A stretch of DNA of 64,000 nt from Streptomyces monomycini (GCF_022271435.1 NZ_JAFIQY010000013.1:1-64000); one strand, 5' to 3'; numbered from the stretch's first letter, positions 41,600-50,414 are shown. Notes: generated by a model not told the origin, from the sequence alone. A program made the numbers and translations.

Positions 41600-42634
41600 C
41601 TACCTGCCGCGCCTGCCGCGTCGTACGGGCCCCAGTACGGCGCCCACCGCCGCTCCCGCCGCGGCCGAGGCAGCCGCCACGAGTACGGGGTGCCGCGCGA
41701 GGGCCGCCTGGGGCGAGTGCGGGTGGGAACTGTCGTCGAAGACACCGTGCGCGCCGTGATCGACGCCGTCGGGGCCGTCCGCCGGCTGCCACAGGTTCGC
41801 CGGCCGGTGCGCCGGCGCCCGCTGGTCCGTCTGCTGGGAGGCGTACCCCGTACGGGCGAGAAAGCGGTCCAGAAGGGCGGGCGCGATCCGGTTGCCCAGG
41901 ATGGTCGCCACCGTGGAAAGACCGACGTAGTACTGCTTGCGCCGCGGATGCGCCGCCGCGTGCAGCACGGCCCGGGCGGCGACCTCCGGCTGGTAGACCG
42001 GAGCGACCGGCCGGGGAGTCTTCGGCAGCCGGGACAGCACCCAGTCGAACTGCGGCGTGTTGACGGCCGGCATCTGGACGACGGTGACCGCGACCCGGCT
42101 CCCCTGGTGCAGCAGTTCGGTGCGGACGCTGGACGTGAAGCCGTTGATGGCGTGCTTGGCGCCGCAGTACACCGACTGAAGCGGTACGGAGCGGAAGCCG
42201 AGGGCGGAGCCGACCTGCACGATCGCGCCCGCGTCCCGCGGCAGCATCCGCCGCAGCGCGGCCCGCGTGCCGTTGACAAATCCGAGGTACGTCACCTCGG
42301 TGGCGCGCCGGTACTCCTCCGCGTCGACCTCGGTGAACGGCGCGAACACCGTGCTGAAGGCGTCGTTGACCCATACGTCGATCGGCCCGAAGGCGTCCTC
42401 CGCGGCCTGGGCCGCCGCTTCGACCTGGTCCGCGTCGGCCACGTCGGTGGGCAGCACCAGCGCCCGGCCGACCCGCTCCTCGACCTCGGCCGCGGCGGCG
42501 TCGAGTCCGGTACGGCCGCGGGCGACCAGGGCGACGTTCGCGCCCTGCGCGGCGAAGAGCCGGGCGGTCGCGCGGCCGATTCCGGCGCTGGCGCCGGTGA
42601 TGACGACGGTCTGCGGTCCGACGGCGCCGGACAT
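41600..42634 (-). CDS. Short-chain dehydrogenase with C-terminal extension
   Basis: 344 aa. Classical SDR motifs: VVITGASAGIGRATARLF (TGxxxGIG), Asp in PTDVADADQV, an NDAF variant of the usual NNAG, Ser/Tyr/Lys in GSALGF and YCGAKHAINGF. The last 90 residues are not part of the SDR core; they end in ARHPVLVAAASAAAGAAVGAVLGP, a hydrophobic tail. It lies 33 bp after another SDR gene and is likely cotranscribed from the sigma-B-like site at 43588-43612. Confidence 0.9.
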   Translation of the reverse strand: MSGAVGPQTVVITGASAGIGRATARLFAAQGANVALVARGRTGLDAAAAEVEERVGRALVLPTDVADADQVEAAAQAAEDAFGPIDVWVNDAFSTVFAPFTEVDAEEYRRATEVTYLGFVNGTRAALRRMLPRDAGAIVQVGSALGFRSVPLQSVYCGAKHAINGFTSSVRTELLHQGSRVAVTVVQMPAVNTPQFDWVLSRLPKTPRPVAPVYQPEVAARAVLHAAAHPRRKQYYVGLSTVATILGNRIAPALLDRFLARTGYASQQTDQRAPAHRPANLWQPADGPDGVDHGAHGVFDDSSHPHSPQAALARHPVLVAAASAAAGAAVGAVLGPVRRGRRGR

Positions 42635-42667
42635 GGGAACCTCCTTGGCAATGCGGGCCGGACACGG

Positions 42668-43552
42668 CTACGGCAGCGGTGTGCCGCCGGTCGCGTTGAC
42701 GATCTCCGAAGTGATGTAACTGGCCTGCTGGGACGCGAGGAAGACGTACGCGGGCGCCATCTCCACGGGCTGAGCCGCTCGCCCCAGCGGGCTCTGCTTG
42801 CCGAACTCGGTGGTGTCCGGCAGCGTCGAGGGAATCAGCGGGGTCCACACCGGTCCCGGGGCCACCGCGTTGACGCGGATGCCGCGCTGGGCGAGGTCGC
42901 CGGCCAGCGCGTGGGTGAAGGTGACGATGGCGCCCTTGGTGGTCGCGTAGTCGAGCAGTTGCGGGCTCGGCTGGTACGCCTGCACGGACGTCGTGTTGAT
43001 GATGCTGCCGCCCTCGGGAATGTGCGGCAGCGACATCTTGGAGAGCCAGAACATGCCGTAGACATTGGTGCGCAGCACCCGGTCGAACTGCTCCGTGGAA
43101 ATGCCCTCGATTCCCTCGGACTGCGCCATCTGGTAAGCCGCGTTGTTGACCAGGACGTCGATGCGGCCGAATTCCTTCACCACCCGGTCCACCAGAGCGC
43201 GGCACTGCTCCTCCGCGCGAATGTCGCACGAGACCGCGAGCGCCCGCTGTCCCGCTTCTTCGACGAGCCGGACGGTTTCCTTCGCGTCCTTCTCCTCTTC
43301 CTCCAGATAGGTGAAGGCGACGTCCGCCCCTTCACGGGCGAAGGCGAGCGCGACCGCACGTCCGATGCCCGAGTCACCGCCGGTGATCAGCGTACGGCGG
43401 TCCCGCAGCCGCCCGGAGCCCTCGTACGACGTCTCGCCGTGGTCGGGCCGCGGCGTCATGTCCTCCGTCGCGCCGGGATGCGGCTGGTCCTGCTGGGGGA
43501 ATTCCGGCTTCGGGTGCTCGTCCACGGGATTGCGCTGGTCGTTCCCGGTCAT
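42668..43552 (-). CDS. SDR oxidoreductase of the YghA/YhxC group
   Basis: 294 aa from ATG 43552 with GGAGG upstream. A 60-residue acidic/polar N-terminal segment (PKPEFPQQDQPHPGATEDMT) precedes TLITGGDSGIGRAVALAFAR. NNAA, Ser in TTSVQAYQ and YATTKGAIVTFTHAL complete the catalytic set, with PGPVWTPLIP in the substrate loop. These proteins are general-stress genes in Bacillus and Streptomyces. Upstream lies a sigma-B-type promoter match. Confidence 0.92.
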   Translation of the reverse strand: MTGNDQRNPVDEHPKPEFPQQDQPHPGATEDMTPRPDHGETSYEGSGRLRDRRTLITGGDSGIGRAVALAFAREGADVAFTYLEEEEKDAKETVRLVEEAGQRALAVSCDIRAEEQCRALVDRVVKEFGRIDVLVNNAAYQMAQSEGIEGISTEQFDRVLRTNVYGMFWLSKMSLPHIPEGGSIINTTSVQAYQPSPQLLDYATTKGAIVTFTHALAGDLAQRGIRVNAVAPGPVWTPLIPSTLPDTTEFGKQSPLGRAAQPVEMAPAYVFLASQQASYITSEIVNATGGTPLP

Positions 43553-43587
43553 TGTCGATACCTCCACGTGCTGATGTGTCTGTGCCG

Positions 43588-43612
43588 GTACCCGCCCTGC
43601 CGTCGCGAACAC
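43588..43612 (-). promoter_or_regulatory. Candidate sigma-B-type promoter for the SDR operon
   Basis: On the minus strand GTGT is followed by 15 nt and GGGTAC, matching the S. coelicolor sigma-B consensus GNNT-N14-16-GGGTAC/T. The -10 element ends 36 bp before ATG 43552. Stress-type functions of the downstream genes agree with this. Match only; no transcription data. Confidence 0.55.
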
Positions 43613-43716
43613 GTGACGGCTTTCCCCTGTTCCGGCCGCTTTTCGCTCCAGGTGCCGCTGCCGGGATGCGCCGGGCCGGTAACCGGCGTGCGATGGTCAC
43701 GGAGGTGGTGCAGGCC

Positions 43717-44742
43717 ATGGCACGAGCCATGTGGAGCGGTTCCCTGTCCTTCGGGCTGGTCAGTCTGCCGGTGCGGATGTACGCGGCGACCGAGAGCCAC
43801 ACCGTGCATTTCCACCAGATCCAGCGCGGCACGTCCGACCGCATCCGCAACAGACGGGTCAATGAGCGCACCGGGAAAGAGGTGCCCGCCGAGGAGATCG
43901 TCAAAGGCGTCGACGCCGGTGACGCGTACGTACTGATCGAGCCGGACGAACTGGACGACATCGCTCCCGGCCGCTCCAAGGCGCTGGAGATCAGCGGTTT
44001 CGTGGACCTCGACGAGGTAGACCCGGTCCATTTCGCCACCACCTATTACCTCGGCCCGCGAGGCAAGGACCACGGCAAGGTCTACGCCCTGCTGCACAAG
44101 GCGCTGAAGGAATCCCGCAAGGCGGGTATCGCCACCTTCGTCATGCGTAACCGTGAATATCTCGTCGCGGTGCAGGCGGAGGGCGACATCCTGGTCCTGC
44201 ACACCCTGCACTGGGCGGACGAGATCCGTGACCCACACGACGAGATCGGCGACCTGCCGGAACGGACGAAGATTCCGGAGCGGGAGCTGAAGACCGCGGT
44301 CCAGCTCATCGAGGCGCTGAGCACCGAGTGGCGTCCCGAGGAGTACCACGACACGTACCAGGAAAAAGTACGCGCGCTCATCGAGGCCAAGCGCAAGGGC
44401 GAGACGGTGGAGAAGGCCCGGGAAGCGCCGGAGTCCACGAATGTCGTGGATCTGATGAGCGCCTTGCAGGCGAGCGTCGATTCGGCCAGGGGGTCCGCAC
44501 AGCGGAAGGGAACAGGGCGGGCGCGGGGGAAGAAACCGGCGGCCGGAAAGGAAAGAAAGGGAGACGCGAAATCCGGCGGGCAGGCTGCGCGCCGGACGTC
44601 CGCCGCCGATCTGTCGCAGCTCGGCAAGGCCGAACTCTACGAACGCGCCACCGAGGCCGGCGTCCACGGCCGGTCCTCGATGACGCGTGCCGAGCTGCTG
44701 GAGGCCCTGTCCGGCGGACGCGGGCGTGCCAAGGCTTCCTGA
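43717..44742 (+). CDS. ku: Ku protein for non-homologous end joining
   Basis: 341 aa from ATG 43717, with GGAGG 12 bp upstream. ARAMWSGSLSFGLVSLPVRM is the conserved Ku N-terminus, and PDELDDIAPGRSKALEISGF and HWADEIRD follow. The core ends near 255. The tail is Lys/Gly-rich and closes with a SAP-like motif (LSQLGKAELYERATEAGVHG). Ku dimers ring DNA ends and recruit ligase. The tail is longer than in M. tuberculosis Ku, as usual in Streptomyces. A ligase gene lies at 49390-50352. Confidence 0.96.
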   Translation: MARAMWSGSLSFGLVSLPVRMYAATESHTVHFHQIQRGTSDRIRNRRVNERTGKEVPAEEIVKGVDAGDAYVLIEPDELDDIAPGRSKALEISGFVDLDEVDPVHFATTYYLGPRGKDHGKVYALLHKALKESRKAGIATFVMRNREYLVAVQAEGDILVLHTLHWADEIRDPHDEIGDLPERTKIPERELKTAVQLIEALSTEWRPEEYHDTYQEKVRALIEAKRKGETVEKAREAPESTNVVDLMSALQASVDSARGSAQRKGTGRARGKKPAAGKERKGDAKSGGQAARRTSAADLSQLGKAELYERATEAGVHGRSSMTRAELLEALSGGRGRAKAS

Positions 44743-44780
44743 CCCGCCGCTCCCGCTGCCCGCCGGGACGGGGCGGCCGC

Positions 44781-45248
44781 TCAGCGCGAAAGGTCGGGAT
44801 CGTCGACGATGTGCACCGCGGCCTCCTCCGCCGACGCCGCCCCGCCGTCGATCCCCACGTCACGACCGATCTCGTCGTTGCGCAGCCGCAGCGCGTCACC
44901 CTCGTCGGTGCCGGTCATCCGGCCGGCGCGCTCGTCACCCACCTGGCCGTCCATCGGCTCGCCCTCGGCGTCCTGCTGGTCGCCGATGCCGTCGCCGGCC
45001 GGCGGTTCGACGTCCGGTACCTCTTCTGCGAGCCGTTCGTCGAGGCTCTCACCCTCGCGCTGCTCATTGGCGGTGGTGCCCTTGTGATTCACCGCCAGCG
45101 GCTTTTCGGGGGGCGAGTAGCCCTGGTCCAGCATCTCGTCGTAGTCCGGCTCGTCGAGAGCGTCTTCCATGTCGAGTTCGTCGGACGTTCCCTGGTTGTC
45201 GGACGCGGACGGCTGGTACACCTCGTCGCCCATCGCTTCATCGGACAT
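44781..45248 (-). CDS. DUF5709-type acidic protein
   Basis: 155 aa from ATG 45248, with GGAAAGAG upstream. Strongly acidic and hydrophilic: GDEVYQPSASDNQG, DALDEPDYDEMLDQGYSPPE, ESLDERLAEEVPDVEPP. The YDEMLDEGYSPPEKP segment marks the DUF5709 family of actinobacteria, of unknown function. Probably disordered. Located in the Ku/stress-gene neighbourhood. Confidence 0.88.
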   Translation of the reverse strand: MSDEAMGDEVYQPSASDNQGTSDELDMEDALDEPDYDEMLDQGYSPPEKPLAVNHKGTTANEQREGESLDERLAEEVPDVEPPAGDGIGDQQDAEGEPMDGQVGDERAGRMTGTDEGDALRLRNDEIGRDVGIDGGAASAEEAAVHIVDDPDLSR

Positions 45249-45341
45249 GACAGCTCTCTTTCCAGCGCGGTGCCGGTTCCTCGCCCGCGGCGGGCCTCTC
45301 GTCACGACCCGCCGTGCCGGGCGTTCTCCGGCGACGACGGT

Positions 45342-45358
45342 AACCGTCGGTGACGGTT
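45342..45358. promoter_or_regulatory. Perfect palindrome AACCGTC-N3-GACGGTT
   Basis: The inverted repeat lies 94 bp before the DUF5709 start and 32 bp after the DUF2795 stop, so it could be an operator for the former or part of a terminator for the latter. No T tract follows. Confidence 0.35.
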
Positions 45359-45389
45359 GTTCGGGTTCTCTCGTGGTCGCGGTGTCCTG

Positions 45390-45785
45390 TTACCTGCCGA
45401 GCCCCAGTGATTCCACGATGCGCTGTGCGTTCTCGTACCGCTCGTTCTCCGGAAGGCGCTGGGCCAGTGCGACCAGACGGTCCGGGGCGTTGTTCTCCCG
45501 TAGCGTGCTGACGATGGTGTCGCGGTCGGCCGGATACAGACTCCGGCGCAGGTGCTGGGCCATTTCGGTACGGATTTCCACGGCCTCCGGCGTCATTCCG
45601 TCCGGGACGCTGCCCGGCGCGGGGCCACCGGCGGTCCGGCTCACCTCGGGCTGGTCCTCTCCCGAGGGCTCCAGTTCGTGGTCCTCTTCGGCGCGCAGAG
45701 CGCGGTCGGCCTTCAATTCGCCCTGGAGCTCCTTCTTCATCATGTCGTCCCGGGCCGGGCCGGCCTTGTTCGTACCGTGATCCAT
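45390..45785 (-). CDS. DUF2795-domain small protein
   Basis: 131 aa from ATG 45785, with GGAGG ten bases upstream. The first 65 residues are charged and probably disordered; the rest forms the DUF2795 helical domain (MAQHLRRSLYPADRDTIVST, NAPDRLVALAQRLPENERYE). Homologues are stress-inducible in Streptomyces. A sigma-B-like promoter lies at 45868-45892. Function unknown. Confidence 0.88.
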   Translation of the reverse strand: MDHGTNKAGPARDDMMKKELQGELKADRALRAEEDHELEPSGEDQPEVSRTAGGPAPGSVPDGMTPEAVEIRTEMAQHLRRSLYPADRDTIVSTLRENNAPDRLVALAQRLPENERYENAQRIVESLGLGR

Positions 45786-45867
45786 TGCTTTTCTGCCTCC
45801 AGGACTCACCGATTTCTTTCCGTTCCCGCCCCGCACGTCCCACCCCGTCCGTGCCATGCGGTACGGA

Positions 45868-45892
45868 GTGCCCGTTGGCCCTTTCGCGAAAC
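45868..45892 (-). promoter_or_regulatory. Candidate sigma-B-type promoter for the DUF2795 gene
   Basis: On the minus strand GTTT, 15 nt, then GGGCAC is one base off GNNT-N14-16-GGGTAC/T. It lies about 83 bp upstream of ATG 45785, a plausible leader length. The second such match in the same stress-gene cluster increases its weight. Confidence 0.45.
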
Positions 45893-45961
45893 AGGCCGAA
45901 GCCGAGAGCGAACGGGGGCGGGCAGGTGCCCGGGAGACCGGCCCGGGTACGTCGGTGCCGG

Positions 45962-46699
45962 TCAGCGGGGTACGGACCGGGCGAACGGGCCGGATGCGGC
46001 CGGCCCGCCGATGACCTGCCGGGCGACCTCGGTCAGCTTGCGCTGGTGGGAGCGGGCGTAGCTGCGCATCACCCGGAACGCGTCGTCGGGGGTACGGTCC
46101 TGGCGCTCGGCGAGCGCGCCCTTGGCCTGTTCGATGAGTACCCTGCTGTCCAGGGCGGTCTGGAGCTGCCCGGCCAGGGCCTTGAGCTCGCGCACGTCCT
46201 TGCGGTACGCCAGTCCGATGGCCACCGCGTCGGCCAGCGCCTGCCCGGTCGCGATCTCTCTGCGCGACAGCGCCCGGTACTGGTGGAAGAAGTTGAGGGA
46301 ACCCAGCCGCCGGTTCCGGTAGCGCACCGGCAGGGCGGTGGCCGCGCTGAAGCCCCTGTCCAGCGCCTGGGTGGTGAAGCGCGGCCAGCGGGCCCGGTAG
46401 TCCGGGTGGCCCAGCGGTACGTCGGTGAGCCTCCGCCCCGTACGCCAGGCGTCCCGGCAGGGCCCCTCGTCGAGCGCGACCTCGACGCGCTCCAGCCGTG
46501 CGGCCCCGGCCCCGAATCCCACCGCCAGCGCGGGCTGCCGGTCGCGCGCCATCAGTACACCGCCCGCCTGCACCCCCGGGAGCCCTACGCAGAACTCGGC
46601 GAGCCGCTCCACAAGCGCGGTCGTGTCCCGGCCCGCGGCCGGGTCGGCCAGTTCGAGCAAGGCGGCGAGCAGCGCTTCTTCCCGGTCGGACGCTGACAT
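45962..46699 (-). CDS. GAF-ANTAR antiterminator
   Basis: 245 aa from ATG 46699 (GGGAGCG upstream). GAF at about 20-170 (LVERLAEFCVGLPGVQAGGV, SAATALPVRYRNRRLGSLNF), then ANTAR with LQTALDSRVLIEQAKGALAE and AFRVMRSYARSHQRKLTEVA. Similar to the protein at 36493 but diverged. It likely acts on leader RNA hairpins in response to a GAF ligand. Monocistronic by spacing. Confidence 0.9.
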   Translation of the reverse strand: MSASDREEALLAALLELADPAAGRDTTALVERLAEFCVGLPGVQAGGVLMARDRQPALAVGFGAGAARLERVEVALDEGPCRDAWRTGRRLTDVPLGHPDYRARWPRFTTQALDRGFSAATALPVRYRNRRLGSLNFFHQYRALSRREIATGQALADAVAIGLAYRKDVRELKALAGQLQTALDSRVLIEQAKGALAERQDRTPDDAFRVMRSYARSHQRKLTEVARQVIGGPAASGPFARSVPR

Positions 46700-46918
46700 G
46701 GCGGACGCTCCCTTCGACAGGCCGCTCCGGCGGCCGTCGCTCGTGGGGCGAACGGGCCACCCCGGACATGCCCCCGGGTATCCCGGAACCGGCCGTACAA
46801 GCTCCCGGCAGGAGCGCGGGCGTGCACCGAGGCGCGGGATCCGCGTCCCGCGCCGGGGCGCCGTCATCTGGCTGGGACCAGGGCGCTGAAACAGGCCGGA
46901 AGGGGTACCCGCACCGAC

Positions 46919-47977
46919 ATGCGCTTAGCCGTCCTCGACGCCGGGTCGAACTCCGTACATCTGCTCATCAGCGAAGTCGTCGGCGGCGTGCCGTTGCCCG
47001 CGCACTCCCTGAAGGGCCCGGTCCACCTGGCCGAGCAGGTGGCCGTGGACGGAACGGTGCCCCCGAAGGCGGCACGGCGGCTGGCGGAGGCGGTGGCGCA
47101 GGCCCGGGAGCAGGCGGGCCGGTGGCGCTGCGACCGGCTGTTCGCGTACGCCACGGCGGTGGTACGGGACGCCGCCAACCGCGACGAGGTGCTGGAGACG
47201 GTGCGTGCCGGGAGCGGGATGCGGCTGGCCGTGCTGCCCGGTGAGGTGGAGGCGGAGCTGACGTTCCGGGCGGCGCGGCGCTGGGTCGGGCTGCAGGCCG
47301 GTCCGATGGCGTTGCTGGACATCGGCGGGGGTTCCCTGGAGGTCGCTTTCGGCCGCGGTGCCCTGCCGGACTTCGCCTTCTCCCTGCCGCTGGGGGCGGG
47401 ACGGCTGACCCGCGAGTTCCTGCCCGGCAGAGGCAGACCCGGCCGCGAGGCGCTGCGCGAGCTGCGCCGCTACGTGCGCGCCTCGCTCAAGGACGTGGCG
47501 GCCCGGGTCCGCTGGGAGGATCCGCACACCGTGGTGGCCACGTCCCGGATGTTCCAGCAGCTGGCCCGCCTGTGCGGGGCCGCGCCCGGCCGTGACGGCC
47601 CGTTCGTCACGCGCACGCTGTCCCGTACGGACCTGAGGGAAGCGGTGCGGCAGGTGTCCCAGCTGACCGCGGCCGAGCGGGCAGAGCTGCCGGGCATCTC
47701 GGCCGCCCGCTGCCGCCAGGCACCGGCCGGCGCCGTCGTCGCGTACCAGGCGATGAAGAGCATGGGGATCGACCAGGTCACCATCTGCCCGTGGGCGCTG
47801 CGCGAAGGCGTACTGCTGCGCCATCTGGAACAGGGCGGTCAGGACTGGTGGCCGAGCCCCGTGCCACGGCACGAAGCCACCGGGTCCGGCCCGCTGTCCG
47901 GCAGCGCGACCTCGCCGCACGTGCCGCGCCGGCTGCCGCTCGGCCGGGCGTCGCTCGGCCGGGCGTCGGGAGGCTGA
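46919..47977 (+). CDS. ppx: Exopolyphosphatase/GppA-family phosphatase
   Basis: 352 aa. RLAVLDAGSNSVHLLISEV is the phosphate-1 motif of the actin-like ATPase fold, ATAVVRDAANRDEVL and LLDIGGGSLEVAFG are the next loops, as in Ppx/GppA. The C-terminal 50 residues are low-complexity. The enzyme hydrolyses polyphosphate or pppGpp. It lacks the long HD-like C-terminal domain of E. coli Ppx, like other short actinobacterial forms. Confidence 0.93.
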   Translation: MRLAVLDAGSNSVHLLISEVVGGVPLPAHSLKGPVHLAEQVAVDGTVPPKAARRLAEAVAQAREQAGRWRCDRLFAYATAVVRDAANRDEVLETVRAGSGMRLAVLPGEVEAELTFRAARRWVGLQAGPMALLDIGGGSLEVAFGRGALPDFAFSLPLGAGRLTREFLPGRGRPGREALRELRRYVRASLKDVAARVRWEDPHTVVATSRMFQQLARLCGAAPGRDGPFVTRTLSRTDLREAVRQVSQLTAAERAELPGISAARCRQAPAGAVVAYQAMKSMGIDQVTICPWALREGVLLRHLEQGGQDWWPSPVPRHEATGSGPLSGSATSPHVPRRLPLGRASLGRASGG

Positions 47978-48043
47978 CCGCAGACGTCCGTACCATCCGT
48001 TCTCGAACCCCACCGGGCGTCCGCGCCCCGTGCCGGAGTCATC

Positions 48044-48376
48044 ATGTACTTGTCGAACTACCGCATCGCCGACCGCCTCGTGATCGAGGTCCCCGAGATC
48101 ATCGACATCGCCAACACCGGCCAGGTCGCCGCCGGCCTCCAGGGTCTGCTGCGCGAACCCGAGGCCACCGGGGTCGTCATCGACCTGCGCGCGCCCATCA
48201 TCACCGTGGCCGGACTGCGGACCCTGCTGCGCTGCCAGCGGACCGCGCGGGAGCGCGGCGTGACGCTGAGCGTGGCCGCGGACCGCCCCATGGTCCGCAA
48301 AGCGTTCCGGCTCACCGGGGTGCACCGCACCATCCCACTGCACAGCTCGCTGGCGGACGCGCTCGCCGCGGCGTAA
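48044..48376 (+). CDS. STAS-domain protein, anti-sigma antagonist type
   Basis: 110 aa. The STAS fold is recognisable (LVIEVPEIIDIANTGQVAAG, TGVVIDLRAPIITVAGLRTL), but the phospho-site loop reads ITVAGL instead of DSAGL or DSSGL. The Ser replaced by Val suggests it cannot be phosphorylated there and may act constitutively or have another role. Follows ppx by 66 bp. Confidence 0.85.
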   Translation: MYLSNYRIADRLVIEVPEIIDIANTGQVAAGLQGLLREPEATGVVIDLRAPIITVAGLRTLLRCQRTARERGVTLSVAADRPMVRKAFRLTGVHRTIPLHSSLADALAAA

Positions 48377-48473
48377 TCCTTTCGCGGTGCGCCCGCCCGC
48401 GCCCTACCGCGGTACACCCGCCCTCGCCCTACCGCGGTGTGTCCTCTCCCGCGGTGTGTCCTCCACCTCCGTC

Positions 48474-48510
48474 GTGTGACGGTACGACCCCCTCGTCCCG
48501 GCCGTCACAC
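48474..48510 (+). terminator. Hairpin after the STAS gene
   Basis: GTGTGACGG at 48474-48482 pairs with CCGTCACAC at 48502-48510 around a 19-nt loop, about 100 bp beyond the STAS stop. It is a plausible terminator, although the loop is long. Confidence 0.4.
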
Positions 48511-48652
48511 AAATGGGGTGTTTACCGACTGGTCCGGTGAGTTACCCGTCCCCCAGCCTTCCGCAAGCGGCCGCCGGAAGGCAGGCGCCGGGCCGGTTGA
48601 GACCACAGCCGCCGGCGCCGCTCCTCGCTCCCGGCCACCCGCTGGGCCTCCT

Positions 48653-48707
48653 CCGTCCTCCTGACCCCGCCCACCGGCTCCCCGGTCAGGAGAGGTCAGG
48701 AGGACGG
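48653..48707 (-). terminator. Strong hairpin overlapping the 3' end of the small membrane-protein gene
   Basis: CCGTCCTCCTGACC at 48653-48666 is the exact reverse complement of 48694-48707. The stop codon of the minus-strand gene (48696-48698) lies inside the stem. A 14-bp perfect stem with a 27-nt loop is a good intrinsic terminator for that gene. Confidence 0.6.
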
Positions 48708-48995
48708 CCCGTGCCCGTGGCGCCGAGGAAGCCGCTGGGGCGCGCCGGTCCGGAGGACCAGCGGATGGGCGGGCAGCCTGTCCAGGGGCGAGGAGTGCCG
48801 GTAACGGTCGATGGAGGCGGCCCGGCCGTACGGGCCCGGCCTGCGGTGCTGCCGACCGCGGGTGGCCGCGTCCGGCGACTCGGCCGGGGGCGGCCGGTGC
48901 GGCTTACGGGGTCGGAGCAGGGCGTCTTCGTACCGGCCCAGGGCGATCACGAGTCCGAGCATCGCCAGAGGCCAGAGGGCGGCGAGCAAGGGCAT
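48696..48995 (-). CDS. Small membrane protein, unknown
   Basis: 99 aa from ATG 48995 with a strong GGAAGGGAG site. One N-terminal membrane helix (LLAALWPLAMLGLVIALG, residues 3-20) is followed by a basic, Pro/Arg-rich cytosolic tail (RPRKPHRPPPAESP). No family is recognised, but the ribosome binding site, codon pattern and a terminator support a real gene. Flanked by gaps of about 300-390 bp without genes. Confidence 0.65.
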   Translation of the reverse strand: MPLLAALWPLAMLGLVIALGRYEDALLRPRKPHRPPPAESPDAATRGRQHRRPGPYGRAASIDRYRHSSPLDRLPAHPLVLRTGAPQRLPRRHGHGPSS

Positions 48996-49389
48996 GGCCG
49001 CTCCCTTCCTTGCCGGTCGTACACGCTGGCTGGAGCTTTACGTCGTCTGTCGGGTCACCCCACGGCGACACGGCAAACCACCGGCCGGGGGTCACCACTC
49101 CACCGGTCCCCCGCGCGGCACTTTTCGCGCCCGCCGTCCCCGGCACCCACCGGACGGAAAAACGCCAGGCCGGCGCGGTGCCCCCGATCACCGACCCGCT
49201 TCCGCCCCAACCCGAAAGCCCTTGCGACGACTTGCGCGGACGCACTCCTCGTGCTGACTTCCCCTGCCGTGCTGCTGCGATTGCTGCTGACGCCCGCCCG
49301 GTCCGTGGCACGCCCCCGCACCACGACGCACGCCGCTCCAGGACGGTACGACCGGCCGTCGAGGGCGGTACGCGGGCAGCCGGCCCTCG
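48996..49389. other. Intergenic stretch, nothing recognised
   Basis: Nearly 400 bp between the small membrane protein and the ligase gene. Open frames on both strands lack ribosome binding sites and homology-like patterns. It must contain the promoter of the minus-strand small gene. Confidence 0.5.
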
Positions 49390-50352
49390 TCAGTCCAGCC
49401 GGGTGAGATCCGGACGCAGCCGGTGCCAGGTCGGCTGCCGGAGGCGGTCGGCCGAGGTCCAGCCGGAGGCGGTGACCTCGGCGACGAGCCGCGGTTCCGC
49501 CCAGTGGGCGCCCGGCACGTCGACCGCGTTCTCGAAGGGTGAGGTGTCCCGCCGTACGACATCCAGGTATCCGGCGAGTTCCCGGCGCTCACGGCCGGAG
49601 AGCCCCGACCCCACGGAGCCCACATACCGCAGCCCGCCGGGCTCGTCCACCCCCGCCAGTACGGCGCCGGGCAGCCCGGCGAGGCCGCCGCGGCCCTCCG
49701 TCCAGCCGCCGATGACCACGTCAAGGGTGACCAGGTGTTTCGTCTTGCGCCATTCGGACGAGCGGACACCGGGGGCGTAGCGGGACGTCAGCCGTTTGGC
49801 GACGACCCCCTCGAAGCCGGCGTCCAGGGTCGCCTCCCAGGTCGCCCGCGCGTGGCCCGTCACGTACGAGGGGACCGACCAGTGCGGCCCGTCGTCGAGC
49901 CCGAGCCCGGCCAGGACGTCGCGGCGGTCCACGTACGGGAGTTCCAGCAACGGCCGCCCGTCGAGACGCAGCACGTCGAACAGGACGAGGTGGACCGGAT
50001 GCTCCCCGGCCAGCGCGGCCGCGCGGCGCCGGCTCGTGACGCCCATCCGGCGCTGGAGCAGCCCGAAGTCCGGCCGCCCTCCGGCGTCCAGGACCACCAC
50101 CTCGCCGTCGAGGACCGCCGGCCGGTCCCGCAGCCGTTCACCGAGCGGCGCCAGCTCGGGATAGGTCGCGGTCGCGTCGTTGCCCGCCCGGGTGACCAGC
50201 CGCAACGTCCCGTCGCCCGGCGCGTCGGCCAGGCACCGTGCCCCGTCCCACTTCGCCTCGAACGCCCACTCCCGCTCCTCCCCGGGAGCGGGCAGCGGCC
50301 CGGGGGTGGCCAGCATGGGCCGCAGAACGGACAGCGCGGAGGACGGAGCCAT
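49390..50352 (-). CDS. ATP-dependent DNA ligase, LigC/LigD-ligase type
   Basis: 320 aa from ATG 50352. FEAKWDGARCLAD holds the adenylation Lys (KxDG), VLDGEVVVLDAGGRPDF is motif III, EGVVAKRLTSRYAPG motif IV and WRKTKHLVTLDVVIGGW motif V. The OB-fold follows. There is no polymerase or nuclease domain, unlike LigD. Together with Ku 5 kb away it may act in end joining or repair. Confidence 0.93.
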   Translation of the reverse strand: MAPSSALSVLRPMLATPGPLPAPGEEREWAFEAKWDGARCLADAPGDGTLRLVTRAGNDATATYPELAPLGERLRDRPAVLDGEVVVLDAGGRPDFGLLQRRMGVTSRRRAAALAGEHPVHLVLFDVLRLDGRPLLELPYVDRRDVLAGLGLDDGPHWSVPSYVTGHARATWEATLDAGFEGVVAKRLTSRYAPGVRSSEWRKTKHLVTLDVVIGGWTEGRGGLAGLPGAVLAGVDEPGGLRYVGSVGSGLSGRERRELAGYLDVVRRDTSPFENAVDVPGAHWAEPRLVAEVTASGWTSADRLRQPTWHRLRPDLTRLD

Positions 50353-50414
50353 GCCCCGATGATCGGCGGCGCCTCCGCACCCGGCCACCGGACGCGGAGA
50401 CCTCTCAGGGGCCG

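Noticed and set aside
41412..43229. Long minus-strand frame across the two SDR genes
   Set aside because: It overlaps both SDR genes in another frame; the SDR frames carry the conserved motifs.
46776..46781. GGGTAT upstream of ppx as a sigma-B -10 element
   Set aside because: No GNNT element at 14-16 bp upstream, and the distance to the start is long.
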